Positions 55,562 through 64,000 of a DNA stretch of 64,000 bases are shown piece by piece. Below the pieces are notes generated by a model that worked only from the letters and a program-made list of their open reading frames with translations, did no database searches and was not told the origin of the DNA. Numbering within the stretch: the first letter of the stretch is position 1; every line of letters starts with the position of its first letter. The translations under genes and the position numbers were made by a program. The DNA is taken from positions 3,149,308-3,213,307 of the forward strand of contig NZ_CP130649.1 of the NCBI RefSeq assembly GCF_030552895.1, read 5' to 3'. Source of the DNA: Tatumella ptyseos (GTDB lineage: Bacteria > Pseudomonadota > Gammaproteobacteria > Enterobacterales > Enterobacteriaceae).

Positions 55562-57683
55562 GAATCGTCATTTCTTTAAAATGATATGTCAGCAACTCCA
55601 GTTCAGTTTTTTTCGAAAAGTGCCGCAAGTTTTGCAAACCGAAGCTGCTGAATGTGGGCTCGCCTGTATTGTCATGGTTTGTCGTTACTTCGGGATGAAT
55701 ATTGACCTACTCAATCTACGTCAGAAATTTGGGCTCTCTGCACAGGGCGCTACATTAGCCACATTGGTACATATAAGTGGTCAATTAAATCTTCAAACCC
55801 GAGCCCTCTCTCTCGATTTAGATGAGATCAGACAGCTCAGGCGGCCTTGCCTGCTGCATTGGGATATGAGCCATTTTGTAGTATTGGTGAAAATAGGTAG
55901 GAATAAATTTACTATTCACGACCCGGCATTTGGGCGGCGAGTGGTGAGCTTGCAAGAGATGTCACAGCATTTTACTGGTATTGCATTAGAACTTTGGCCT
56001 GATAGCGAATTTAAACCAATTAAAGCGCGTTCGCGTATCAGTTTTTGGAGTTTACTGAAGAATATTTCAGGTCTGCCTAGTGTATTAGCAAAAATCTTTG
56101 CTTTAACGATCCTAGTAGAGGCTGTGAATATTGCGATCCCAATAGGGACCCAGTTGGTCATGGACCATGTGATTATTGCGCAAGACCAAGATCTTTTAAC
56201 GTTAATTTGCCTTGGATTAGTCAGCTTTATTATATTCCGGACCTTCATCGGTATGCTACGAAGCTGGACATCGTTGGTGATGCAGTCACTCATTGATGTC
56301 CAATGGAAAACCGGTTTGATGGATCATCTATTACGGTTACCCTTGAGTTATTTTGAAAAGCGTAAGCTTGGCGATATCCAATCACGGTTTGGGTCACTCG
56401 CCACAATTCGCGAAACGCTTACCTCAAGTATTGTCTCCGGTACCATTGATTTCCTGATGGTCATCAGTGTTTCAGTAATGATGTTCATGTACGGTGGGTG
56501 GCTATATTTTGTCGTGTTAGCTTTCACTCTGCTTTATGTCATTTTACGTTTAGCGACTTATCACCGCTATCGGCAGGCTCAAGAAGAGCAGATTGTTAAA
56601 GATGCGCGTGCGAGTTCTCACTTTATGGAAACTCTGTATGGTATCGCCACACTTAAGGTCTTAGGCTTAAATAAAACCCGGTCACGCTACTGGCTCAATC
56701 TGAACATCGAAACGACCAATGCCGTTATACGTATGACGCGCTTAGATATGCTTTTTGGCGGCGTCAACTCGCTTATCAGTACACTGGATCAGGTACTAAT
56801 ACTTTGGTTAGGCGCATCGATGGTCATCGATGGCCACATGACCTTAGGAATGTTTGTAGCGTTTAATGCCTATCGTGGGCAATTCTCTGAACGGGCATCG
56901 GCCATCGTTGATATGGTACTCGAGCTCAGAATGCTCAGCTTACATAATGAAAGGGTAGCAGATATTGTCTATCAAGAGCCGGAATCGCACCTTAGCGGTA
57001 AACGCTTATGCCAGTATGACCAAGCTGCAAGATTTGAAGTGGAAAATCTTAGCTATCAATACGATAAATTAACACCCCCTATCATTTCGCATCGTTCATT
57101 CAGTATTGAGCGCGGAGAAAGCGTGGCGATTGTTGGACCTTCTGGAGTAGGGAAGACCACCTTGATGAAGCTGATGTGTGGTCTACTGATACCAGACAGT
57201 GGCACTATTCGTTTTAATGGACTCGATATTACTCAAGTGGGCTTGAATAACTTTAGAGATGTTATTGCCTGTGTACTGCAAGAGGATAAGTTGTTTGCCG
57301 GGTCTATTGCTGAAAATATAATGGGATTCGGTGAAGACAATAATCGTGAGCGTATTATTGAATGTGCGAGCATGGCAAATCTGCATGAGGAAATTATAAG
57401 TATGCCGATGGGTTATGAAACCTTAGTGAGTGAGCTAGGTGGCAGCTTATCGGGTGGTCAAAAACAACGCTTACTCATTGCTCGTGCGCTCTATCGAAGA
57501 CCCGCGATACTCTTTTTAGATGAAGCGACCAGTCATTTAGACTTAGAGAACGAAACGGTGGTAAACGCTGCAATTCGCTCATTAAATATTACGCGAATTT
57601 TTATTGCGCATCGACCTTCAACGATAGCTACGGCTGATCGCATTATCGATCTGACGCCGCACGGATCGGGTGGTGGAATGTAA
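55554..57683 (+). CDS. CvaB-like peptidase-containing ABC transporter (C39 family)
   Basis: 709 residues. N-terminal C39 peptidase with the catalytic Cys34 in QTEAAECGLACIVMVCRYFG, His107 in HWDMSHFVVLV and Asp123 in IHDPAFG, so leader cleavage should be active. Six-helix membrane domain (~160-440), then an ATPase with Walker A GPSGVGKTTLMKLMCGLL, signature LSGGQKQRLLIARALYRRP and Walker B ILFLDEATSHLD. A GGAGGG ribosome binding site precedes ATG 55554. It would cut and export the two Gly-Ala leader peptides. Confidence 0.94.
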   Translation: MDENRHFFKMICQQLQFSFFRKVPQVLQTEAAECGLACIVMVCRYFGMNIDLLNLRQKFGLSAQGATLATLVHISGQLNLQTRALSLDLDEIRQLRRPCLLHWDMSHFVVLVKIGRNKFTIHDPAFGRRVVSLQEMSQHFTGIALELWPDSEFKPIKARSRISFWSLLKNISGLPSVLAKIFALTILVEAVNIAIPIGTQLVMDHVIIAQDQDLLTLICLGLVSFIIFRTFIGMLRSWTSLVMQSLIDVQWKTGLMDHLLRLPLSYFEKRKLGDIQSRFGSLATIRETLTSSIVSGTIDFLMVISVSVMMFMYGGWLYFVVLAFTLLYVILRLATYHRYRQAQEEQIVKDARASSHFMETLYGIATLKVLGLNKTRSRYWLNLNIETTNAVIRMTRLDMLFGGVNSLISTLDQVLILWLGASMVIDGHMTLGMFVAFNAYRGQFSERASAIVDMVLELRMLSLHNERVADIVYQEPESHLSGKRLCQYDQAARFEVENLSYQYDKLTPPIISHRSFSIERGESVAIVGPSGVGKTTLMKLMCGLLIPDSGTIRFNGLDITQVGLNNFRDVIACVLQEDKLFAGSIAENIMGFGEDNNRERIIECASMANLHEEIISMPMGYETLVSELGGSLSGGQKQRLLIARALYRRPAILFLDEATSHLDLENETVVNAAIRSLNITRIFIAHRPSTIATADRIIDLTPHGSGGGM

Positions 57684-57759
57684 AGTTTGTATGGGTGTTG
57701 GCCTGTCTGTCTCAATAAAAGGTATGATTCCAAGCATCATCATTTATAAGGACTTGTCG

Positions 57760-58215
57760 ATGGGCTTCTATTGGATATGGCTCGGTGTTGCCGCGATTTT
57801 TGCGATAATTGAGTTTTGTACCGTAACCTTTTTTGGGCTGTGGATGGCGATTGCAGCATTAGTCCCTGCAATGACTTCTTATTTTTGCCCTCATCTTTCC
57901 GTGGTTATGCAGCTCTTGATTTGGGCACTATCGTCATTAGTGTGCGCTTTTGTCTGGGTGAAATGGATAAGAAGCAAACCGATTGCTCAGGTCGAAAGCC
58001 CCATGATTGGTAGTGAGGGTATTCTTGCCGAGTCCCTTCAGCCCGGTCAATTTGGGACCTTACTGCTCAGTCGTCCAATTCAGGGAAAGCAAGAGTGGAT
58101 GTGCTGCAGTGATTATTCGCTGGCAAGACAAACTCGTGTCACTGCCATTGCGATGACTGAAAATGACATCGTGAAAGTTCAAGCCAGTTCATCATTAAAA
58201 GAGGGAATAAAATGA
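57760..58215 (+). CDS. NfeD-like membrane protein (YbbK type, QmcA partner)
   Basis: 151 residues. Two or three membrane helices at the start (FYWIWLGVAAIFAIIEFCTV and LVPAMTSYF...), then an OB-fold with GSEGILAESLQPGQFGTLLL and ENDIVKVQASS. Short NfeD proteins pair with a stomatin-like gene in an operon, as here with qmcA (ATGA overlap). ATG 57760 has AAGGA 7 nt before it; the frame extends upstream into the transporter gene but without a matching start. Confidence 0.9.
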   Translation: MGFYWIWLGVAAIFAIIEFCTVTFFGLWMAIAALVPAMTSYFCPHLSVVMQLLIWALSSLVCAFVWVKWIRSKPIAQVESPMIGSEGILAESLQPGQFGTLLLSRPIQGKQEWMCCSDYSLARQTRVTAIAMTENDIVKVQASSSLKEGIK

Positions 58216-59144
58216 TCATCACCCCAAGCATCATCGTTGCGATTTTACTCGTCGTATTGGTTATCGTGACTTTTTTAAAATGTGTACGAATAGTTCCTCA
58301 AGCAGACCAGTGGATTGTAGAGCGCTTGGGGAAATATCACACCACACTGAACCCGGGTCTTAACATTCTTATTCCCTTTATTGATGCGGTGGCCTACCGT
58401 ATGTCAGCAAAAGATCAGATGTTTGAAGTGAAGGGTATTGAAGGGATTACACGTGACAATGCCACTGTAGGGGTAAACGCTATTTGCTTTATCCGCATTG
58501 CCGACCCAGCAAAGGCAGCGTACGGTGTCGACAGCTATAGTGCAGCGGTACAGAACTTGGTGATGACGACTATTCGTAATGCGGTCGGGGGAATGAATCT
58601 TGATGACACCTTATCGAATCGGGATCAATTAGCCATTACGCTCCGCGCAAATATGGAAGAACAGATGAGCGACTGGGGGCTTATTCTTAAAGCCGTCGAT
58701 ATTCAAGATATCACCCCTTCGGAATCAATGCGTAAGTCGATGGAGCAGCAAGCAGCAGCTGAACGTGAACGTAAAGCTACCGAAACCCGAGCGGAAGGGA
58801 ATAAGAATGCCGCTATTCGCGAAGCTGAAGGTAAGAAACAAGCGATGATTTTAGATGCGGAAGCAAAATTAGAGTCATCGAGAAGGGAAGCCGAGGCACT
58901 TGAGACTCTCGCTGAAGGGCAACGTAAAGCAACGTCACAGCTCTCACAGGCTTTAGCGGAAGCAGGTGGGGAAAAAGCAATGACCTTCCAGTTAGCGAAT
59001 AACTATGTGGCATCACTATCGAAGTTAGCGGCCAGCGATAACAGCAAAGTCGTTGCTATCCCAGCTGACCTTGCACAATCAGTCGGCGGCTTACTGAACG
59101 CTGGGGTTTTAATGGGCGTTAGTCAGGAAACCAAGACGAACTAA
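58212..59144 (+). CDS. qmcA: SPFH domain/band 7 protein QmcA
   Basis: 310 residues. N-terminal membrane anchor (IIVAILLVVLVIVTFLKCV), SPFH/PHB domain with RIVPQADQWIVERLGKYHTT and IRNAVGGMNLDDTLSNRDQL, and a Glu/Ala-rich coiled coil (RERKATETRAEGNKNAAIRE). QmcA is a large oligomeric membrane protein functionally linked to FtsH quality control. Followed by a hairpin terminator. Confidence 0.95.
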   Translation: MIITPSIIVAILLVVLVIVTFLKCVRIVPQADQWIVERLGKYHTTLNPGLNILIPFIDAVAYRMSAKDQMFEVKGIEGITRDNATVGVNAICFIRIADPAKAAYGVDSYSAAVQNLVMTTIRNAVGGMNLDDTLSNRDQLAITLRANMEEQMSDWGLILKAVDIQDITPSESMRKSMEQQAAAERERKATETRAEGNKNAAIREAEGKKQAMILDAEAKLESSRREAEALETLAEGQRKATSQLSQALAEAGGEKAMTFQLANNYVASLSKLAASDNSKVVAIPADLAQSVGGLLNAGVLMGVSQETKTN

Positions 59145-59150
59145 TAGGAT

Positions 59151-59171
59151 GGGCACAGAGTCACTGTGCCC
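59151..59171. terminator. Terminator between qmcA and mnmE
   Basis: Perfect 8-bp stem GGGCACAG / CTGTGCCC with a 5-nt loop between convergent stop codons, followed by CTTTA on the plus strand. Confidence 0.75.
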
Positions 59172-59178
59172 CTTTATA

Positions 59179-60543
59179 CTATTTACCGATACAGAAACTG
59201 GAAAAAATCCTTCCTAATAGATCATCGGAAGTAAATTCACCGGTAATTTCGCTCAACGCGCTTTGTGCAACCCGTAGCTCCTCTGCTAAGAGTTCTCCCG
59301 CACGCGCATCTAATAGTTGTGCTTTTCCCTGTAGTAGGTGAGACCCTGCTAACTCCAAAGCTTCTAAGTGTCGGCGCCTTGCAATAAAGCCGCCTTCAGT
59401 ATTTCCTGCAAACCCCATGCTCTCTTTAAGGTGATCGCGTAATGCATCAATGCCTGACCCTTCGCGAGCCGAAAGACGGATGAGAAGATTACCATTCTCT
59501 TCAGAAAGGCCAGCTTTCTCACCGGTAATATCAGCTTTATTCCTCACTACAATCACCGGGATTGACGTTGGTAGGCGGGCGATAAAATCGGGCCAAATCG
59601 CTGCCGCATCGGTGGCTTCGGTGGTCGTGCTATCTACCATAAATAAGACACAGTCAGCTTGATCTATTTCCTGCCATGCACGCTCAATACCAATACGCTC
59701 TACTTCATCACTGGCCTCGCGTAATCCTGCGGTATCGATAATATGCAACGGCATCCCATCAATATGAATATGCTCGCGTAAAACGTCACGCGTGGTTCCG
59801 GCAATATCAGTAACGATAGCGGCTTCCCTACCGGCTAGGGCATTGAGTAAACTTGATTTACCCGCATTTGGACGACCAGCAATAACCACTTTCATACCTT
59901 CGCGTAATAAACTACCTTGGCGAGCCTCTCGGCGGACGGCATCAAGATCGGTTATAACGGTATTGAGCTGTGCCTCTATTTTACCGTCAGAGAGAAAGTC
60001 GATCTCTTCATCAGGAAAATCAATAGCAGCTTCAACGTAAATTCGAAGATGAGTGAGTGCTTCCACTAAGTGATTGACGCGTGCAGAAAATGCACCTTGT
60101 AGAGAATTCACAGCGGAGCGGGCGGCTTGCTCTGAACTGGCATCGATCAAGTCAGCAATAGCCTCGGCTTGCGCTAAGTCGAGCTTATCGTTAAGGAATG
60201 CACGCTCTGAGAACTCCCCCGGTTTAGCAATACGTACGGTATTGGTTGCCAAGATACGTTTAAGCAATAGGTCGAGAATAACCGGTCCGCCATGGCCTTG
60301 AAGCTCCAGTACATCCTCGCCCGTAAAGGAGTGTGGATTGGGAAACCATAGAGCGATGCCTTGATCGAGCACGGCCCCGTCGGCATCATTGAATGCAAGG
60401 TACTCTGCGGTGCGAGGTTTAGGCAATTTCCCTAATAAAGCCTGAGCAACCTCGGCGGCTGCTGGGCCTGATATTCTCAATATCCCAACACCGCCACGGC
60501 CGGGAGGGGTTGCTTGGGCGACGATCGTATCGTTGTGGCTCAT
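59179..60543 (-). CDS. mnmE: tRNA-modifying GTPase MnmE
   Basis: 454 residues, E. coli length. N-terminal THF-binding domain starts [20 protein letters not shown]; a helical domain; an inserted G domain with [20 protein letters not shown] (G1), DIAGTTRD (G2), DTAGLRE (G3) and RNKADI (G4); and the catalytic C-terminus CIGK. With MnmG it makes the 5-carboxymethylaminomethyl group on U34 of tRNAs. ATG 60543 is chosen; 11 more codons upstream are in frame but not family-like. Confidence 0.97.
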   Translation of the reverse strand: MSHNDTIVAQATPPGRGGVGILRISGPAAAEVAQALLGKLPKPRTAEYLAFNDADGAVLDQGIALWFPNPHSFTGEDVLELQGHGGPVILDLLLKRILATNTVRIAKPGEFSERAFLNDKLDLAQAEAIADLIDASSEQAARSAVNSLQGAFSARVNHLVEALTHLRIYVEAAIDFPDEEIDFLSDGKIEAQLNTVITDLDAVRREARQGSLLREGMKVVIAGRPNAGKSSLLNALAGREAAIVTDIAGTTRDVLREHIHIDGMPLHIIDTAGLREASDEVERIGIERAWQEIDQADCVLFMVDSTTTEATDAAAIWPDFIARLPTSIPVIVVRNKADITGEKAGLSEENGNLLIRLSAREGSGIDALRDHLKESMGFAGNTEGGFIARRRHLEALELAGSHLLQGKAQLLDARAGELLAEELRVAQSALSEITGEFTSDDLLGRIFSSFCIGK

Positions 60544-60560
60544 GTTATTCTCTCTAGCAT

Positions 60561-60587
60561 AAAAAAAGGCGGTCATAATGACCGCCT
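60561..60587 (-). terminator. Terminator between yidC and mnmE
   Basis: Minus strand stem AGGCGGTC / GACCGCCT with a 5-nt loop and a T7 run, so mnmE transcription is at least partly separate from yidC. Confidence 0.9.
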
Positions 60588-60617
60588 AAGTATAACGCGA
60601 TTTAGCGTATTACGGGA

Positions 60618-62252
60618 TTAGCCTTTTTTCTTACGGCTATGTAATCCACGCTTTTCTAATCCACGATAAATCAGCTGTTGTTGCAGGATCGTCACGAGGT
60701 TACTGACGATGTAGTACAGCACCAGACCTGATGGGAACCATAAGAAGAAGACGGTAAAGATGACAGGCATAAATGTCATAATCTTCTGCTGCATTGGATC
60801 CGTAACGGTTGTTGGAGACATCTTCTGAATGAAGAACATCGTCACACCCATTAAGATTGGCAGAATATAGTACGGGTCCTGTGCACTTAAGTCGTGAATC
60901 CATAATGCAAAAGGTGCATGACGTAATTCAATCGATCCCATCAGCATGTAGTAAAGTGCTAAGAAGATTGGCATTTGGATTAACAGAGGAAGACATCCAC
61001 CCAGCGGGTTAACTTTCTCTGCTTTATATAATGCCATCATTTCTTGGCTAACACGTTGCTTATCTTCACCGTGACGCTCACGCATCGCTTGGATTTTAGG
61101 CTGCAGCATACGCATCTTAGCCATTGACGTGTATTGTGCTTTCGTCAATGGATACATGATACCGCGAACGATAAACGTAATAACGATAATGGAGAAGCCC
61201 CAGTTACCAATAAAGCTATGCAGGAATTTCAGCAGCTTAAATAGCGGTTGAGAGATAAACCATAACCAACCGTAATCAACGGTTAAATCCAAGTGTGGTG
61301 CAGCAGCAGCCATTTGGTCTTGAATTTCAGGACCAACCCACAATGTCGCTTTCAAGTCTTGTTGCTGACCTGCGGCAACAGTAACCGGTGTGGATTTATA
61401 TCCTACAGCGGCTAAGTTATCGCTTAACTTCGTGGTATAGAACGTATTGTTACCCGAAGTATGAGGGATCCATGCCGTTGCGAAATATTGCTGTAACATC
61501 GCGACCCAACCATTACTGGTGGTGGTGTTCAGATTCTTGTCTTCAGCAATCGTATCGAACTTATATTTTTCATACTTTTCATCGTTAGTGGAATAAGCTG
61601 CACCACGGAAAGTATGTAAAGCAAAGTTACTACTACCGGTATCACGCGCTTTGGGTAGAGTGATGGTTTGCTTCAATTGGCCAAACATTGCTAACGATAG
61701 AGGTTGTTGACTAACGTTATTTACGTTGTAGTCAACATTCACTGCATATCCGCCACGCTTGAATACAAATGTTTTGGTATAAACAACGCCATCGGCCGCA
61801 GTCCAAGTCATTGGAACACGTAGTTCAGACTGACCATCCGCTAACGTATAGCTATCTTGAGTAGCATTGAACACAGGACGAGTCGTATTACTATCCGGTG
61901 CGTTTTGTCCAATTAATCCACTTTGGGCTTGATAAATAAAATCAGGGGCAGTTTCAAGTAATTGGAAAGGAGTGGTTGAGCCTAACTTGTCAGGGTACGC
62001 CAGCAGTTTGGCTTGTTCAATATCCCCACCACGTGTATTGATCTGGAGAGATAACACATCGGTGGTGACGGTAATGGTTTTACCTTGTCCACTATTGCTA
62101 GCCTGATTTGCGGCATCACCCGCAGGGGTGTTCGTATTCTGTGTAGTCTGTTGTGCTTGAGGCTGCGGATTATGATCCGTATGCCACGTTTGCCAGACCA
62201 TAAAGGAGACGAACAGAAAAGCGATGAAAAAAAGATTGCGTTGCGAATCCAT
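60618..62252 (-). CDS. yidC: Membrane protein insertase YidC
   Basis: 544 residues. First helix [18 protein letters not shown], large periplasmic domain (~60-340) with a Gln/Asn/Thr-rich linker, then the conserved insertase core with [40 protein letters not shown] and the basic tail [12 protein letters not shown]. Inserts membrane proteins alone or with SecYEG. Confidence 0.97.
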   Translation of the reverse strand: MDSQRNLFFIAFLFVSFMVWQTWHTDHNPQPQAQQTTQNTNTPAGDAANQASNSGQGKTITVTTDVLSLQINTRGGDIEQAKLLAYPDKLGSTTPFQLLETAPDFIYQAQSGLIGQNAPDSNTTRPVFNATQDSYTLADGQSELRVPMTWTAADGVVYTKTFVFKRGGYAVNVDYNVNNVSQQPLSLAMFGQLKQTITLPKARDTGSSNFALHTFRGAAYSTNDEKYEKYKFDTIAEDKNLNTTTSNGWVAMLQQYFATAWIPHTSGNNTFYTTKLSDNLAAVGYKSTPVTVAAGQQQDLKATLWVGPEIQDQMAAAAPHLDLTVDYGWLWFISQPLFKLLKFLHSFIGNWGFSIIVITFIVRGIMYPLTKAQYTSMAKMRMLQPKIQAMRERHGEDKQRVSQEMMALYKAEKVNPLGGCLPLLIQMPIFLALYYMLMGSIELRHAPFALWIHDLSAQDPYYILPILMGVTMFFIQKMSPTTVTDPMQQKIMTFMPVIFTVFFLWFPSGLVLYYIVSNLVTILQQQLIYRGLEKRGLHSRKKKG

Positions 62253-62254
62253 CG

Positions 62255-62512
62255 TTAGTTTTCTCTGGTTTCAGTGTTTTTCGGCGGCACAGGGTCGTCA
62301 CCACCCGGATGTAAAGGATGGCATTTTAATACGCGTTTAATCGTTAACCAACTCCCTTTTGCTACGCCAAAACGTCGTAATGCTTCAATGCCGTAATGAG
62401 AACAACTGGGAGTAAAACGGCAATGTGGTCCAAGGAGCGGACTAATTAGCCGTTGATAAACACGTATTAAAGCAATCAGGAGCCGCGTGCTAGGCGACAA
62501 TGACGACGCCAT
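62255..62512 (-). CDS. yidD: Membrane protein insertion efficiency factor YidD
   Basis: 85 residues. [20 protein letters not shown] and [20 protein letters not shown], then [13 protein letters not shown], the conserved three-Cys YidD pattern with an amphipathic N-terminal helix. It aids YidC. Its start lies 37 bp inside rnpA, as in E. coli. Confidence 0.96.
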   Translation of the reverse strand: MASSLSPSTRLLIALIRVYQRLISPLLGPHCRFTPSCSHYGIEALRRFGVAKGSWLTIKRVLKCHPLHPGGDDPVPPKNTETREN

Positions 62513-62835
62513 AATTTCTCCAACACTTCCGTAAATGACTGATTATCCAGCTCCGCGATCCCTTTTTTTGCTACGATCACAAAATCCATCGCCGGTAATT
62601 CATGTTGACGCAGACGGAAACTTTCCCGAGTTAATCGCTTAATTCGATTACGTTCGTGTGCACGTTTGACATGTTTTTTAGCGACAGTGAGACCGATGCG
62701 GGGATGCCCCAGCGAATTTTGGCGGCCGAGAATGGTGATTTGCGGCATGCCAGCCCGTTGTGGTTGCTGGAAGACGAAAGTGAAATGAGCGGGAGTTAAC
62801 AAACGTAACTCCCTAGGAAATGCGAGCTTAACCAC
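62476..62835 (-). CDS. rnpA: Ribonuclease P protein component
   Basis: 119 residues starting at GTG. The RNR motif is [20 protein letters not shown], and [20 protein letters not shown] forms the leader-binding cleft. It assists the catalytic RNA M1 in tRNA 5' processing. The gene follows rpmH after 14 bp. Confidence 0.97.
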   Translation of the reverse strand: MVKLAFPRELRLLTPAHFTFVFQQPQRAGMPQITILGRQNSLGHPRIGLTVAKKHVKRAHERNRIKRLTRESFRLRQHELPAMDFVIVAKKGIAELDNQSFTEVLEKLWRRHCRLARGS

Positions 62836-62849
62836 TAGGGCTAGCTTTA

Positions 62850-63002
<153 letters not shown>

Positions 63003-63087
63003 CTAAACTTGAAAATGTTCACTTGGTGATGCGTTATAAGGCCAGTAAAACGACCAACGCCTCGGTATATTTTATCAAAGAGGCGGG

Positions 63088-63116
63088 ATTGTAATAATTG
63101 TACAGCCCGGAGTCAA
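63088..63116 (-). promoter_or_regulatory. rpmH promoter
   Basis: Minus strand TTGACT and TACAAT with an exact 17-bp spacer, ~100 bp before the rpmH start. A near-consensus sigma-70 promoter suited to ribosomal protein expression. Confidence 0.8.
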
Positions 63117-63317
63117 TTTACTTCGCTGATTATCATACGCCTATTCTCTATAAGAGAAGTTTTTTACGTCAGTAAAAACGTAACACCCCTAAAATAGAAT
63201 CGGCAAGATTATACTTGCTTCACACCAAAGCGCAAGGATCGTTCTGGATCCTCATCCGATTGGCGATCAGTAAAGGGGCTTAATTTAGCCCTGAGCAAAA
63301 CAACTATTGGAAAAGCC

Positions 63318-63326
63318 TGTGGATAA
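63318..63326 (-). promoter_or_regulatory. Perfect DnaA box upstream of dnaA
   Basis: TGTGGATAA on the plus strand, i.e. TTATCCACA on the minus strand. It lies between the rpmH and dnaA promoters, as the autoregulatory box does in E. coli. Six GATC sites flank it (63237-63401). The 542-bp intergenic region 62991-63532 has no gene I can support. Confidence 0.85.
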
Positions 63327-63439
63327 AATGGGTAAAATCGGTGTAGAAAAGCAAGATCTCTCGTCCACTTTGCGTTATGATCCACGGTTCCGCAAGCGAT
63401 CCCTTGTCATCTACACGACGCTATTCAGGGAAAACATCG

Positions 63440-63468
63440 TTGCTGACGTATCTACGCTTATATATATA
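63440..63468 (+). promoter_or_regulatory. Candidate dnaA promoter
   Basis: TTGCTG and TATATA separated by 17 bp, ~60 bp before the dnaA GTG and downstream of the DnaA box. The alternating TA tract allows other registers, so position is approximate. Confidence 0.4.
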
Positions 63469-63532
63469 AAACATATTTATCAATATCTTAGCGCCATTTC
63501 TTGTCTTACATTTTGTATGAGTGGAGTCCGCC

Positions 63533-64000
63533 GTGTCACTTACGCTTTGGCAACAGTGCCTTACCCGTTTGCAGGATGAGCTTCCTGCCACTGAATTCAG
63601 TATGTGGATCAGACCGCTTCAAGCTGAGTTAAACGACAACATTTTGGCTCTGTATGCCCCCAACCGCTTTGTTTTAGATTGGGTACGCGATAAGTACATC
63701 AATAATATTAATGCTCTGCTCAATGAATTCTGTGGTGTCAACGTCCCACAATTACGCTTTGAAGTTGGGACAAAACCGGTTACTGCTCAAACGACTAATA
63801 CAGTTCCTGCAGTTGAGAAAATACCGGCGGTAGCCGTAGCGGCTCAGCCAGTCGTTTCCAATGATAATCGTCGCCCTAGTTGGGACAGTGTCCCGGCACC
63901 TGTCGAAGTAGCGTATCGCTCGAATGTCAACAATCGTCATAACTTTGACAACTTCGTTGAAGGTAAATCAAACCAGCTCGCTCGTGCTGCAGCACGTCAA
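63533..64000 (+). CDS. dnaA: Chromosomal replication initiator DnaA (5' part only)
   Basis: The first 156 codons are present, from GTG 63533 with GGAG upstream. Domain I reads [35 protein letters not shown] and [20 protein letters not shown], which contact DnaB and other DnaA molecules. The Pro/Val/Ala-rich domain II linker follows, and [20 protein letters not shown] opens the AAA+ domain at the right edge. E. coli dnaA also begins with GTG. Confidence 0.97.
   Translation, partial: MSLTLWQQCLTRLQDELPATEFSMWIRPLQAELNDNILALYAPNRFVLDWVRDKYINNINALLNEFCGVNVPQLRFEVGTKPVTAQTTNTVPAVEKIPAVAVAAQPVVSNDNRRPSWDSVPAPVEVAYRSNVNNRHNFDNFVEGKSNQLARAAARQ

Noticed and set aside
55554..57683. Exporter as a degenerate (peptidase-dead) HlyB-type transporter
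   Set aside because: Cys34, His107 and Asp123 of the C39 peptidase are all present, unlike the Cys-less domain of HlyB.
61388..61588. Frames antisense to yidC, and many similar frames antisense to polA, cpxA, mnmE and rph
   Set aside because: They lie wholly within well-supported genes on the other strand, lack ribosome binding sites and show no recognisable protein.

Overview
The window is a 64 kb piece of an enterobacterial chromosome close to the replication origin. Almost every housekeeping protein aligns end to end with its Escherichia coli counterpart as I remember it (SrkA, DsbA, PolA, YicC, RNase PH, SlmA, MutM, WaaA, HldD, CysE, CpxA/R, PstSCAB, MnmE, YidC, DnaA). Base composition looks AT-richer than E. 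coli. The neighbour sets differ from E. coli: dcyD follows polA, gpmM is missing next to envC, cysE-trmL runs into cpxAR, and pst lies beside cpxP. This fits a member of Enterobacterales outside the E. coli/Salmonella group, perhaps Erwiniaceae, but the genus cannot be fixed from sequence reading alone.

Layout. 1-6.1 kb: end of mobA, srkA-dsbA, polA (with a perfect DnaA box upstream) and dcyD. 6-13.6 kb: envelope and accessory metabolism: blc, a DUF421 protein, a YceI protein, then an operon of NCS2 permease, 8-oxoguanine deaminase and OprD-type porin. That operon has a sigma-54 promoter and an NtrC-type site, opposite a second porin. 13.6-17 kb: complete tauABCD taurine operon. 17-20.6 kb: an AT-rich accessory patch with an RcnB-like protein, a hydrolase, an interrupted colicin V-type microcin gene with a probable immunity gene, and a broken toxin-like gene overlapping a DUF1493 gene. 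20.6-31.4 kb: yicC, a DUF3574 lipoprotein, nupC, rph-pyrE, slmA-dut-coaBC, radC, rpmB-rpmG-mutM, coaD-waaA. 31.7-39.4 kb: lipopolysaccharide core genes in two convergent groups (waaG-waaP-GT8-waaY-waaZ, then hldD-waaF-waaC). 39.5-48.3 kb: yibQ, envC, yibN-grxC-secB-gpsA-cysE, trmL, cpxAR, cpxP with the CpxQ small RNA. 48.4-53.1 kb: Pho-regulated pstSCAB-phoU.

53.1-57.7 kb is the most unusual part. It holds two paralogous small peptides with colicin V-type Gly-Ala leaders. Each has its own promoter, a ribosome-binding-site-led upstream mini-ORF and its own terminator. They are followed by a CvaA-like membrane fusion protein and a CvaB-like C39-peptidase ABC transporter. No immunity gene or TolC homologue is visible. 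I read this as an uncharacterised, possibly two-peptide, class II microcin system. The same exporter could have served the damaged microcin 34 kb away.

57.7-64 kb: nfeD-qmcA, then mnmE, yidC, yidD, rnpA, rpmH on the minus strand and divergent dnaA, whose upstream region carries a DnaA box and a cluster of GATC sites.
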